Shown here one piece after another: positions 7,323 to 14,185 of a stretch of 14,185 bases of DNA; within the stretch, counting starts at the first letter, position 1, and every line of letters begins with the position of its first letter. The translations under genes were made by a program, and so were the position numbers. The DNA lies in the NCBI GenBank assembly GCA_025360665.1, contig JANYBU010000360.1, forward strand, positions 1-14,185. Reading direction: 5' to 3'. The stretch is from Nitrospira sp. Its GTDB lineage: Bacteria > Nitrospirota > Nitrospiria > Nitrospirales > Nitrospiraceae. The notes below the pieces were generated by a model. The model searched no databases. It was not told where the DNA came from and was given only the letters and a program-made list of their open reading frames with translations.

Positions 7323-7337
7323 TTGATACGCGGCGGC

Positions 7338-10300
7338 TCATGACTCGGCCAACTTGCAAAACAGGTTGATGAGCTTCATTTCGTCGATGGAACCCGCGAC
7401 TGCGCTGGCGATGCGCGGGTCAGCGACGACGACCGCCAGACATTGGGCGCGAGAGACGGCGACATTGATTCTATTGCGGTCCAAGATGAAGGCAAGCCCG
7501 CGCGATCCGTATTCGCCGTAGCTGGAGCAGAGGGACAGGATACAGACGGGGGCTTCTTGTCCTTGGAATTTGTCCACGCTGCCGACCCGTGCGGCAGCCG
7601 GTAACGCGGCCTGGAGCGCGCGCACCTGGGCGTTGTAGGGGGCGATGAAAAGGAAGTCCTCTACCGCCAACGACTTTGTGCTGCCATCCTTGGCAATGTA
7701 GAGACGTCCGTGCAGCTCGTCGTAGACCGCCTTGACCCGTTCAACCTCTTCATCGCTCTGCTGGATGTCTCCGTCGTGCTCGACGCCACTGAAGACGATT
7801 CCCGTTTCCTTTGTGATTAGGCCGCTTGCATCCGTCGGGACAACGATCTTCTGACGGGCGCAGTCGGGATGTGAACCGAGGCGCCCCTCATACATGCTCT
7901 CGGAGATAAAACGGCAGACTGACGGGTGCATCCGGCGGGACTCGCCAAGGAAAAGCCCGTAGTCTGGAGACACCACGGCGTGGAACATCGGCGCGTCCGG
8001 TTTGCTGGCGGCGATGTCTTTAAGTGCGTATTGGAGGGCGGAAAGCCCCGCGTCTCCGGGATGAGAGCCCTGGATCGGTTGTTCGAGCTGCATCTGGTCG
8101 CCAAGAAGCACAAGGTTCTTCGCGCATCGAGCCATTGCCACAGCGTTGGCCAGCGACACCTGCCCGGCTTCATCAATGAAAAGAAAATCAAGGGCTCCTT
8201 CCCACTCGGGCCGGGAAAAGAGCCAGGCTGTTCCGCCAACAACACCACCCCGATAGGCACCAAGGGCATCAGTCGTTTTCTCGACATGCTGCAAGCCTGG
8301 ATTCGAAGAAAATAAGGGTCCTTCGGCCCCGCCTCCGACCTTGATTCCCTGCAGATTCCTGCCAGAGTGCTTTGCGGCTTCGCCGCAGGCGGTGAGCAGA
8401 TTCACTACGGCCTTGTGGCTGTTGGACGCAACTCCGATCTTTTTGCCTGTGGCGAGGAGGGAGGCGATGACACGCGAAGCGGTGTACGTCTTTCCGGCGC
8501 CAGGTGGCCCCTGGACCACAAGACATCCTCCCGACATCATCCCGGTCACGCGGATGGCGGCATCCGTTGATAACTCCCCTGCCTTCTCAAGCGATGTCGC
8601 GGGTGGTATCCGGCTCAGTAACGCGGCCACCGGCGCGTGAAGTTGACCTGATAATTGCCTGGCGGCGACTACGGTCAGGGCATCCGGAATTCCTGCCGGG
8701 GATACATACTCATCGGGCAGCAGGGAACCTTGCTCAGGGAAGGTGCCCCCGCATTTATCATTCAAACTCTTTTGACTAATCTTCAGCATTAACTGGCCCG
8801 TCGCCGCATCCATCCCCATCAGAGTGAATGTCGCGTCCAGATTGTGGGTGAAGCGTACTTTGTCGTCGTTGCCGATCTTGCATTCCTGAGATGGATCGAA
8901 GCGGTACGCTCGAATGAGCGACTTCTTTTCAGTCGCGGGAGTCCCGTCGGCTTGAACACCCTCGATGCAGCCTGGATCGTCACGTAGTTCTTCGGGAGTA
9001 GCCGCCGCGCGGTCGAACATCCGCCACCAAATGGGTTTATTTTCGCGACGATGAAAGTCGATCAGATCAACGAGAGCGACCGAGATCGCGTCGCTCTGCT
9101 TGCGAAGTTTTGCAGCAATGTCCAGTCGCGCGACAACTTCAGGCGACCAGACTGGTGGCACCGATGGAGCTGATGCGGAAAGGGAGCGCGGCGTGGCGAT
9201 CTTGTGTTCACCGCCTACCTTCCTTAGCCACTCCAACAACTCCGCCGTGGACTTACAATCGTCCTCGTTGTACTCACGGATGCCCTTGAGGATGGTGCTC
9301 GTGTTCCAATCACGTGGCTGTGTGTTTTCGATCCAGCGGGCGTATTGGACGATGGAGTCAGCGGCTGTGGCGACGTCGGTGGCGCGCTTCGCTCGATAGA
9401 GGCGCTCAATCGTCTTGAGGGAGTAACTGTCCTCGCCGATGCGCAGCCCGTGGCGGACGATCTGGAAGAGATCAACGAACACCTCGTTCCGGAGAAGCTC
9501 ATCCACCTCATCCTGGCGGGTGTCGTGTCGGGTACTCAACCGACGGACCGCGCTCACCTCGTACGCGGCGTAGTGGTAGATGTGCGAGCCTGGGTTGTTC
9601 TTCCAACGGCTGAAGGCCCAGTCCACGAATCCCTCGAACGCGAGCTTCTCTTCGTCGCGATCGTGCGCCCACCAGTCTTTAAACTCCCATGAACCGAACT
9701 GCCTGTTTCGCAAACAGACCCCAAAAAGATATTCCAGTCCGCCAGAAACTAACGGATAGCCCTCCATGTCGAAAAAGATATCCGCCGGATGATCGGGCGG
9801 CAGAGCGCCGAGACCGACAGGTTCGCCGTTCGCGCCCGTGTGGGGCAGGACTTCGTATCGCGGTGGGGCCTCGGGATTCGCTTTGCGGTCAACGCGTGTC
9901 TGGCACTGAAGACGCGCCTGGGCGATGAGTTTTTCCAGCGAGTCGCTGGCAAGTTTGCGAACGGACTTGCCTGAGGCTGCGGCGAGATCAGCCACCGTTG
10001 TGACGCCGTCCCTCTTCAGTTTCTTGATCTGCCCCACTGTGATGCCGGCGACCTGCACGAGGTGGTCTGTGTCTGCGAAGAACTCCTCCGCATGGGAGGT
10101 CCAGCAGCCATGGTCGGCTCGCGGGAGCGGTTCAGGGCGATCTGCGATGTTCCCAGTGAAGCTCGCCTGCATGGCCATGAAGCTCGCCTTGATATGACGG
10201 TAATAGTGGATGAAGTCCTCGACGCGGAATTCAATCCAATCCTTGCTGCCAAGGATGATCCCGAATTTCACGGGTAGCGGTTCACGGGTAGCTGTAGCGA

Positions 10301-10745
10301 GCATTTCCGAGTAACAGCAAAGCTGAATGGCGTAATACGGCTTGGGAGCGCGAGCAAGTTTCGTGTCCCACACTTGATATTTGCCGGCTGTATCGCACAT
10401 GAGGAAATCCGCGAATCCAGCGAACGGCCCACTCTCCAGAGCCGCTTGATAAATGATGCTGGCCTTAGCGTTGATGGCTGAGAGCGTGGTTGTTCGGGCA
10501 ACGACTAGATTGTTTTTAGGGACTTCGACCAGGTCTGCATGAGACAATCTAAGTTCATCCAAGACGGCACGCTCGTGCTGGTTGCCAGTCTGGGCGATGA
10601 GTCTCTCATCCTCAGTTTCTTCGTCCGGGATAACCGCGCCAGGATTCTCCAAGTAGTACCGCTCCATCCACGACGCGAATGGTGACTTGAGATAGCGGAC
10701 AAGGTCACTCGGGGAATACATTAATTGGCCAGAGTGTTTCTTCAT
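7338..10745 (-). CDS. TM0106-family nuclease-helicase (RecB/Cas4-like nuclease, RNase H-like domain, UPF1/Dna2-like helicase)
   Basis: A 1,135-residue multidomain protein. Domain 1 is a RecB/Cas4-like PD-(D/E)xK nuclease: Asp113 in GFADFLM, Asp127 and Lys129 in WDTKLA, then QLCCYSEML with its Gln and Tyr. A helix-hairpin-helix-like stretch lies near 233-275. Domain 2 (about 322-507) is RNase H/DnaQ-like: FFDMEGYPL (Asp326, Glu328), VDLFQ (Asp425) and YNEDDC (492-497). Domain 3 is a superfamily 1 helicase of the UPF1/Dna2 type: Walker A GPPGAGKT (746-753), DEAG (858-861), ESRRMHP (935-941), VDKFQGQE (1057-1064) and NRINVAVSRA (1091-1100). All key residues look intact. The length and order fit TM0106-like proteins. 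It should load on and degrade or process DNA ends or flaps. It sits inside the restriction-modification operon, 42 bases after the SNF2 helicase stop; the ATG at 10745 has no clear ribosome-binding site. Its target in defence is inferred only. Confidence 0.9.
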   Translation of the reverse strand: MKKHSGQLMYSPSDLVRYLKSPFASWMERYYLENPGAVIPDEETEDERLIAQTGNQHERAVLDELRLSHADLVEVPKNNLVVARTTTLSAINAKASIIYQAALESGPFAGFADFLMCDTAGKYQVWDTKLARAPKPYYAIQLCCYSEMLATATREPLPVKFGIILGSKDWIEFRVEDFIHYYRHIKASFMAMQASFTGNIADRPEPLPRADHGCWTSHAEEFFADTDHLVQVAGITVGQIKKLKRDGVTTVADLAAASGKSVRKLASDSLEKLIAQARLQCQTRVDRKANPEAPPRYEVLPHTGANGEPVGLGALPPDHPADIFFDMEGYPLVSGGLEYLFGVCLRNRQFGSWEFKDWWAHDRDEEKLAFEGFVDWAFSRWKNNPGSHIYHYAAYEVSAVRRLSTRHDTRQDEVDELLRNEVFVDLFQIVRHGLRIGEDSYSLKTIERLYRAKRATDVATAADSIVQYARWIENTQPRDWNTSTILKGIREYNEDDCKSTAELLEWLRKVGGEHKIATPRSLSASAPSVPPVWSPEVVARLDIAAKLRKQSDAISVALVDLIDFHRRENKPIWWRMFDRAAATPEELRDDPGCIEGVQADGTPATEKKSLIRAYRFDPSQECKIGNDDKVRFTHNLDATFTLMGMDAATGQLMLKISQKSLNDKCGGTFPEQGSLLPDEYVSPAGIPDALTVVAARQLSGQLHAPVAALLSRIPPATSLEKAGELSTDAAIRVTGMMSGGCLVVQGPPGAGKTYTASRVIASLLATGKKIGVASNSHKAVVNLLTACGEAAKHSGRNLQGIKVGGGAEGPLFSSNPGLQHVEKTTDALGAYRGGVVGGTAWLFSRPEWEGALDFLFIDEAGQVSLANAVAMARCAKNLVLLGDQMQLEQPIQGSHPGDAGLSALQYALKDIAASKPDAPMFHAVVSPDYGLFLGESRRMHPSVCRFISESMYEGRLGSHPDCARQKIVVPTDASGLITKETGIVFSGVEHDGDIQQSDEEVERVKAVYDELHGRLYIAKDGSTKSLAVEDFLFIAPYNAQVRALQAALPAAARVGSVDKFQGQEAPVCILSLCSSYGEYGSRGLAFILDRNRINVAVSRAQCLAVVVADPRIASAVAGSIDEMKLINLFCKLAES

Positions 10746-10787
10746 TGGATGGTCAAGGGTTCTTTGCGGTGAGGAGTGTGTCGCCGT

Positions 10788-13700
10788 TCATCTGGCCGCC
10801 TCCGGAACTACGATTAGATAGGCGAGCACCTCAAAATCGTTGATGCCCGCAAACTCCCCTTTCATGGCGTGCGTGCCGCTGGGGGTGAATAGGCTCGCCA
10901 CGGCGCGCTCTTGGTTCTTGCCTGCAATGGAGGCGACAGCCGCGGCGAGGTGGCGCTGCACAGCGAGCATGTCTTCGCCCTGCTTGGTGGCCTTGTCGAA
11001 GCGAGCACAGGCATCGGCATCGGGCAGGTCGCGCCCCAGGCAGAGACGCTTGAGCCGATCGAGGATCTGCTTGGCTTGTGTGTAGGGCAGCAGCACTGTC
11101 CCGTCGTCGCCCACATGCACGAGATAGTGGGATCCGAGCGGATACCCGGGTTCGGGGATCCGCTTGGCGGCTTCGCCCTCGGCGCGCAGGCAGAAGATGA
11201 CGCCCGGCGCAATCTCCACCTCGGTGCTGGTCACGACCGCGCAGGTGCCCAGCGGTAAGTTCTCCAGCACGCCCGGATGGGTCTTGAGGTATTGCGCGAG
11301 ATCGATGCGCAAGTCGGTGAGCGTCAGATCGGCGATGGAGACGCCCGTAGAGAGGTCTTCTAGGTCGATGACGGCATCCTGGAGCTTAAGCAGTTGCTTG
11401 CGGCGATACTCCAGATCGTTCATCTGGTTGCCGGACTGCTGCTCGATTAGGTTCTCCTCGCCGGTGGCGGAGATGTCGAGTAGCACCATCTTGCCGCTGA
11501 CCCGCTGTTCCAGGTTGATGTACTCCTCCAGCTCCATGTTGGGCCAGAAGTTGACGAGTTGGATGCGCGTGTTGTGCGAGCCAATTCGGTCGATGCGGCC
11601 GAATCGCTGGATGATGCGGACCGGGTTCCAGTGGATGTCGTAATTGATGAGCCAGTCGCAGTCCTGAAGGTTCTGGCCCTCGGAGATGCAGTCGGTGGCG
11701 ATGAGCAGGTCGAGCTGGCCCTCGCCCGCAAGTTCTTCGGGCCGCTCCTTTGATCGTGGAGAGAATGCGGTGAGGATGGATGCCAGATCCTTGCGCAGGC
11801 CGGGGAGCGTGACCTGATTGCTCCCGGTGCCGGTAACCAGTGCGCTTTCGAGGACCAAAGTCTTCTTGGCCCATGGTGCAAGCTGTTCGTAGAGGTACCG
11901 GGCTGTGTCAGCAAAGGCCGTGAAGACGATGACCTTTTGGTTACCAGGATTGATCGGGTTCTTGCATTTGTGCTCGACCACCTCGCGCAGAGCGGCGAGC
12001 TTGGCGTCGCGAGCCGGGCCAACCTGGGCCGCCGCCGCGTGGAGCGTTGCCAGCCGGTTTCGGTCCTCGATGAGGTCCTGCTTCCAGCGGACGAGGTCCA
12101 CATCCTTAAGCAACACCTTGACCTTGCGGCCAACGAGTAGGCTCTCGAAGGCGGGATCGTCGATGTCCACATCTTCGATCTCGATCTCCTCCATCTCTTC
12201 GGCGTGGCTTTCAATACGAGCGAGCGTGGCCTCTACGTCCTGCAGTTGACGCTGCACGGTGAGGGCGAAAGACGACACCGCGCTTTCCATGCGCTTGAGC
12301 ACGTTGACGCGCAGCAGGTGAATCAGGCTCTCCTCGCGGTCGGCCTGCCGGAAGAAACCCTCACCGCCGCGGATCTCCGTGCTGTACTTCTTGTCGTACG
12401 CCTCCTGCTTGTGGGGCAGCACGTAGCGGAGGGGAGCGTAGGAAGAGAGGTTCAGGCGGCGGATTTCGAGATTGATCTCTCGGATCGAGCGAAACTCGCC
12501 CACGCGGTCGACGTCAGCCTTGATGTTGATCGGTTTCAGCCGGTCCGGGAAGCGGCCGGTTTCGGCGGTGCCGTAGTACTTCTCGATGTGCTTGCGCGAG
12601 CGGGCGATGGTGAGCAGGTCGAGCAGCGTGAAGTAGTCGAAGCCCAGCATCTCGATGAGCCGAGTTGGGATGCGCTCCGCCTCGTCCAGGTCGAGCCAAC
12701 GGTTGAACTGCTTCTGCGCGAGGCGTGTGGTGCTGTCGATGCTGTCAATGCCGTGATCGAGCAAGGCCGTGTCGTCGCCCTCAGTGGCAAAGGCGATCTG
12801 ATTACGAAGATCTGCCAGGCGGTTGTTGACCGGCGTGGCCGAGAGCATGAGGACGCGGGTCTTCACGCCCTCCTTGATGATCTTGCGCATCAGGCGGTCG
12901 TAGCGAGTCTCGCCGCCCTTTTGTGGCGTTTGCTTGTTGCGGAAGTTGTGAGACTCCTCGATCACGACGAGGTCGTAGTTGCCCCAGTTGACGTGCGCGA
13001 GATCGATGTCTCCAGACAGGCCCCCGTCTCGCGACAAGTCGGTGTGGTTCAGGACATCATAGTTGAAGCGATCCAATGCCAGGACATTGCGCTTGTCGTT
13101 GGCCTTGTAGATGGTCCAGTTGTCACGGAGGCGCTTCGGGCACAGCACCAGTACGCGATCGTTGCGTAGCTCATGGTACTTGATGATCGCGAGCGCCTCG
13201 AACGTTTTCCCCAGGCCAACACTGTCGGCGATGATGCAGCCGCCGAAGCGGTTGAGCTTGTCGATCGCGCCAACCACGCCGTCGCGCTGGAACCTGTAGA
13301 GCTTCTTCCAGACCACTGTGTTACGGATGCCAGTCGCTGAGTTGACGATACGCTCTTCGTCAAGCTCCTCGCCGCGCTCACGAAAGAGGTTGTACAGGAT
13401 GAGGGTGTAGAGGGTGAACGGGTCTCGGTGCGCCGCCAATGACTGCAGCGACTCCATCACTGCCTTTTTCGCATTGGGTTGCGCCGGCAAGCTCGCCCAC
13501 TGTGCATCGAACCATGCACACAGGAGGCTGCTTTCGTCTGCAGTCTCGGACGCCTGGATTAGACTGAGGGTATTTCCTGGCGTGATCCCTAGCCCATCGG
13601 TGCTGAATGAAAATGAGCCTAAAATGACCTGCTGCGGACGGGACTCGCTATCGCGCAAGACGACTGCGCCTTGAGGCACGGCACCGGTTGCGCGCCGAAT

Positions 13701-14096
13701 CTCAACTTTTCCCTCTATCCAGTCTGCACAACGCTTGGCAAGCCAGCGAGCTTGCAGCTGATTGCGAGCAACGCGGTCTTCTCCGCTCCCCAGAAACCCG
13801 AGCTCAGCTCCATCGTGAGGTAGAAGCAATTGTGCCTTTGCTAACCCCGACACTTCCTCAACAACCTGGGCGAAGGCAAAGAGAGAAATGGTCGGCGTGA
13901 CCATGTCGAGTTGATGGCCAGACTTGAGACACGGTCGCATGAGATCAATGACGCGTTCCGTGCCTGTATTGCGTACGATCTTCATGGCTAGGCCGAGGAT
14001 TTTTTCTTCCCTAATTGGGCTCGCAGAATACCTTTTTCCCTCTGAGAAAGCACGCTGACTTGGGAGGGAGTGTTTTTTAGAAATGGAACTATCCAT
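10788..14096 (-). CDS. SNF2-type helicase with a degenerate N-terminal PLD-like domain
   Basis: First gene of the visible operon, about 1,100 residues (numbers below count from a GTG at 14105). Residues 40-205 look like the PLD-like domain found at the front of such helicases, but the HxK pair is gone: PQGAVVLRD stands where HGKxYL-type residues are expected. The later GSFSFSTDGLG replaces the usual GSSNFTxxGL. The helicase core has SVGLGKT (295-301), EESH (383-386, Glu in place of the first Asp of DEAH), LSATPVNN (421-428), a long insert of about 275 residues with an acidic patch (634-652), then TDCISEGQNLQ (804-814) and QRFGRIDRIG (833-842). It should be an ATP-driven DNA translocase. The ATG at 14096 is chosen over the GTG at 14105; neither has a clear ribosome-binding site, and the frame stays open to the window edge, so the true start could be outside. 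Confidence 0.88.
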   Translation of the reverse strand: MDSSISKKHSLPSQRAFSEGKRYSASPIREEKILGLAMKIVRNTGTERVIDLMRPCLKSGHQLDMVTPTISLFAFAQVVEEVSGLAKAQLLLPHDGAELGFLGSGEDRVARNQLQARWLAKRCADWIEGKVEIRRATGAVPQGAVVLRDSESRPQQVILGSFSFSTDGLGITPGNTLSLIQASETADESSLLCAWFDAQWASLPAQPNAKKAVMESLQSLAAHRDPFTLYTLILYNLFRERGEELDEERIVNSATGIRNTVVWKKLYRFQRDGVVGAIDKLNRFGGCIIADSVGLGKTFEALAIIKYHELRNDRVLVLCPKRLRDNWTIYKANDKRNVLALDRFNYDVLNHTDLSRDGGLSGDIDLAHVNWGNYDLVVIEESHNFRNKQTPQKGGETRYDRLMRKIIKEGVKTRVLMLSATPVNNRLADLRNQIAFATEGDDTALLDHGIDSIDSTTRLAQKQFNRWLDLDEAERIPTRLIEMLGFDYFTLLDLLTIARSRKHIEKYYGTAETGRFPDRLKPINIKADVDRVGEFRSIREINLEIRRLNLSSYAPLRYVLPHKQEAYDKKYSTEIRGGEGFFRQADREESLIHLLRVNVLKRMESAVSSFALTVQRQLQDVEATLARIESHAEEMEEIEIEDVDIDDPAFESLLVGRKVKVLLKDVDLVRWKQDLIEDRNRLATLHAAAAQVGPARDAKLAALREVVEHKCKNPINPGNQKVIVFTAFADTARYLYEQLAPWAKKTLVLESALVTGTGSNQVTLPGLRKDLASILTAFSPRSKERPEELAGEGQLDLLIATDCISEGQNLQDCDWLINYDIHWNPVRIIQRFGRIDRIGSHNTRIQLVNFWPNMELEEYINLEQRVSGKMVLLDISATGEENLIEQQSGNQMNDLEYRRKQLLKLQDAVIDLEDLSTGVSIADLTLTDLRIDLAQYLKTHPGVLENLPLGTCAVVTSTEVEIAPGVIFCLRAEGEAAKRIPEPGYPLGSHYLVHVGDDGTVLLPYTQAKQILDRLKRLCLGRDLPDADACARFDKATKQGEDMLAVQRHLAAAVASIAGKNQERAVASLFTPSGTHAMKGEFAGINDFEVLAYLIVVPEAAR

Positions 14097-14105
14097 CCCG
14101 ATCAC

Positions 14106-14185
14106 TTGCGTACAAACCTGCCGGGACTGACACGTAGAGCCAGCTGTTTCGCACAGTGTTTTCCTCTGACCGCGCTCGATTGCCT
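14106..14185 (-). other. Edge sequence, open in all three - frames
   Basis: No stop occurs on the - strand between the edge and the helicase start. One frame ends in TGA overlapping the GTG at 14105 (tail SPGRFVRK). A second ends in TAG just inside the helicase ATG (tail NSWLYVSVPAGLYASDRDG). The third is the helicase frame itself. An upstream gene may therefore overlap the helicase start, or the helicase may begin further out. I see no promoter here. Confidence 0.3.

Noticed and set aside
12204..13169. A 321-codon + strand ORF
   Set aside because: It is entirely antisense to the helicase core, whose motifs are clear. High G+C removes stops from the opposite strand, and the translated product shows no family.
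1457..14105. Canonical DISARM or BREX
   Set aside because: There is an SNF2 helicase and an adenine methylase, but no DUF1998 DrmB, DrmA, BrxC/PglY ATPase, PglZ or Lon-like gene. The methylase and Res are plainly type III.
1..14185. CRISPR arrays, tRNA or rRNA genes, insertion sequence ends
   Set aside because: No regularly spaced repeats, cloverleaf or terminal inverted repeats were seen, and nearly all the DNA is accounted for by coding sequence.

Overview
The window holds two unlike blocks of DNA. From about 1.4 kb to the right edge there is one long leftward (- strand) operon at roughly 60% G+C. It encodes five large proteins that together read as a DNA-modification and restriction defence locus. 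The left 1.4 kb holds small rightward genes in much more AT-rich DNA (two 60-base lines I counted are 35% G+C), bordered on its far left by a short GC-rich remnant. The host cannot be named from this sequence. The composition and gene families fit a GC-rich Gram-negative bacterium carrying a defence or accessory island.

Left block, + strand. Positions 1-175 carry the 3' end of an unrecognised coding region that seems to change frame. A TTGACA box with a 15-base palindrome (191-205) follows. Then come two tiny ORFs (225-314 and 321-479, the second with a good ribosome-binding site) and a HAD-superfamily phosphatase that starts near 522. The phosphatase is broken by a one-base deletion in an A run at 1178-1180; its lost C-terminus is readable to 1393 in another frame. 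It converges on the defence operon with a 63-base gap that shows no clear terminator.

Right block, - strand, in transcription order: (1) a 1.1-kb-codon SNF2-type helicase with an N-terminal PLD-like domain that has lost its HxK active-site residues; (2) a TM0106-family protein that joins a RecB/Cas4-like nuclease, an RNase H-like exonuclease domain and a UPF1/Dna2-like helicase; (3) a DUF4391 protein with a C-terminal coiled coil; (4) a type III (beta-class, N6-adenine) DNA methyltransferase, Mod; (5) the type III restriction subunit Res, split into two frames by a one-base deletion just before helicase motif III. Gene spacing is short (9, 14, 84 and 42 bases), so the five are probably co-transcribed.

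Inferred working: Mod marks host DNA and its recognition domain sets the specificity of Mod-Res. Res would translocate and cleave unmodified DNA. The SNF2/PLD helicase, the DUF4391 protein and the nuclease-helicase probably add a second DNA-processing arm. The set resembles an enlarged type III restriction-modification system with DISARM-like logic (SNF2 helicase plus adenine methylase), but no DrmA/DrmB or BREX core gene is seen here. The locus continues to, or starts at, the right edge, so an upstream gene may be missing from view. If the Res frameshift is real, the strain may keep methylation and the helicases but lack classical type III cleavage.
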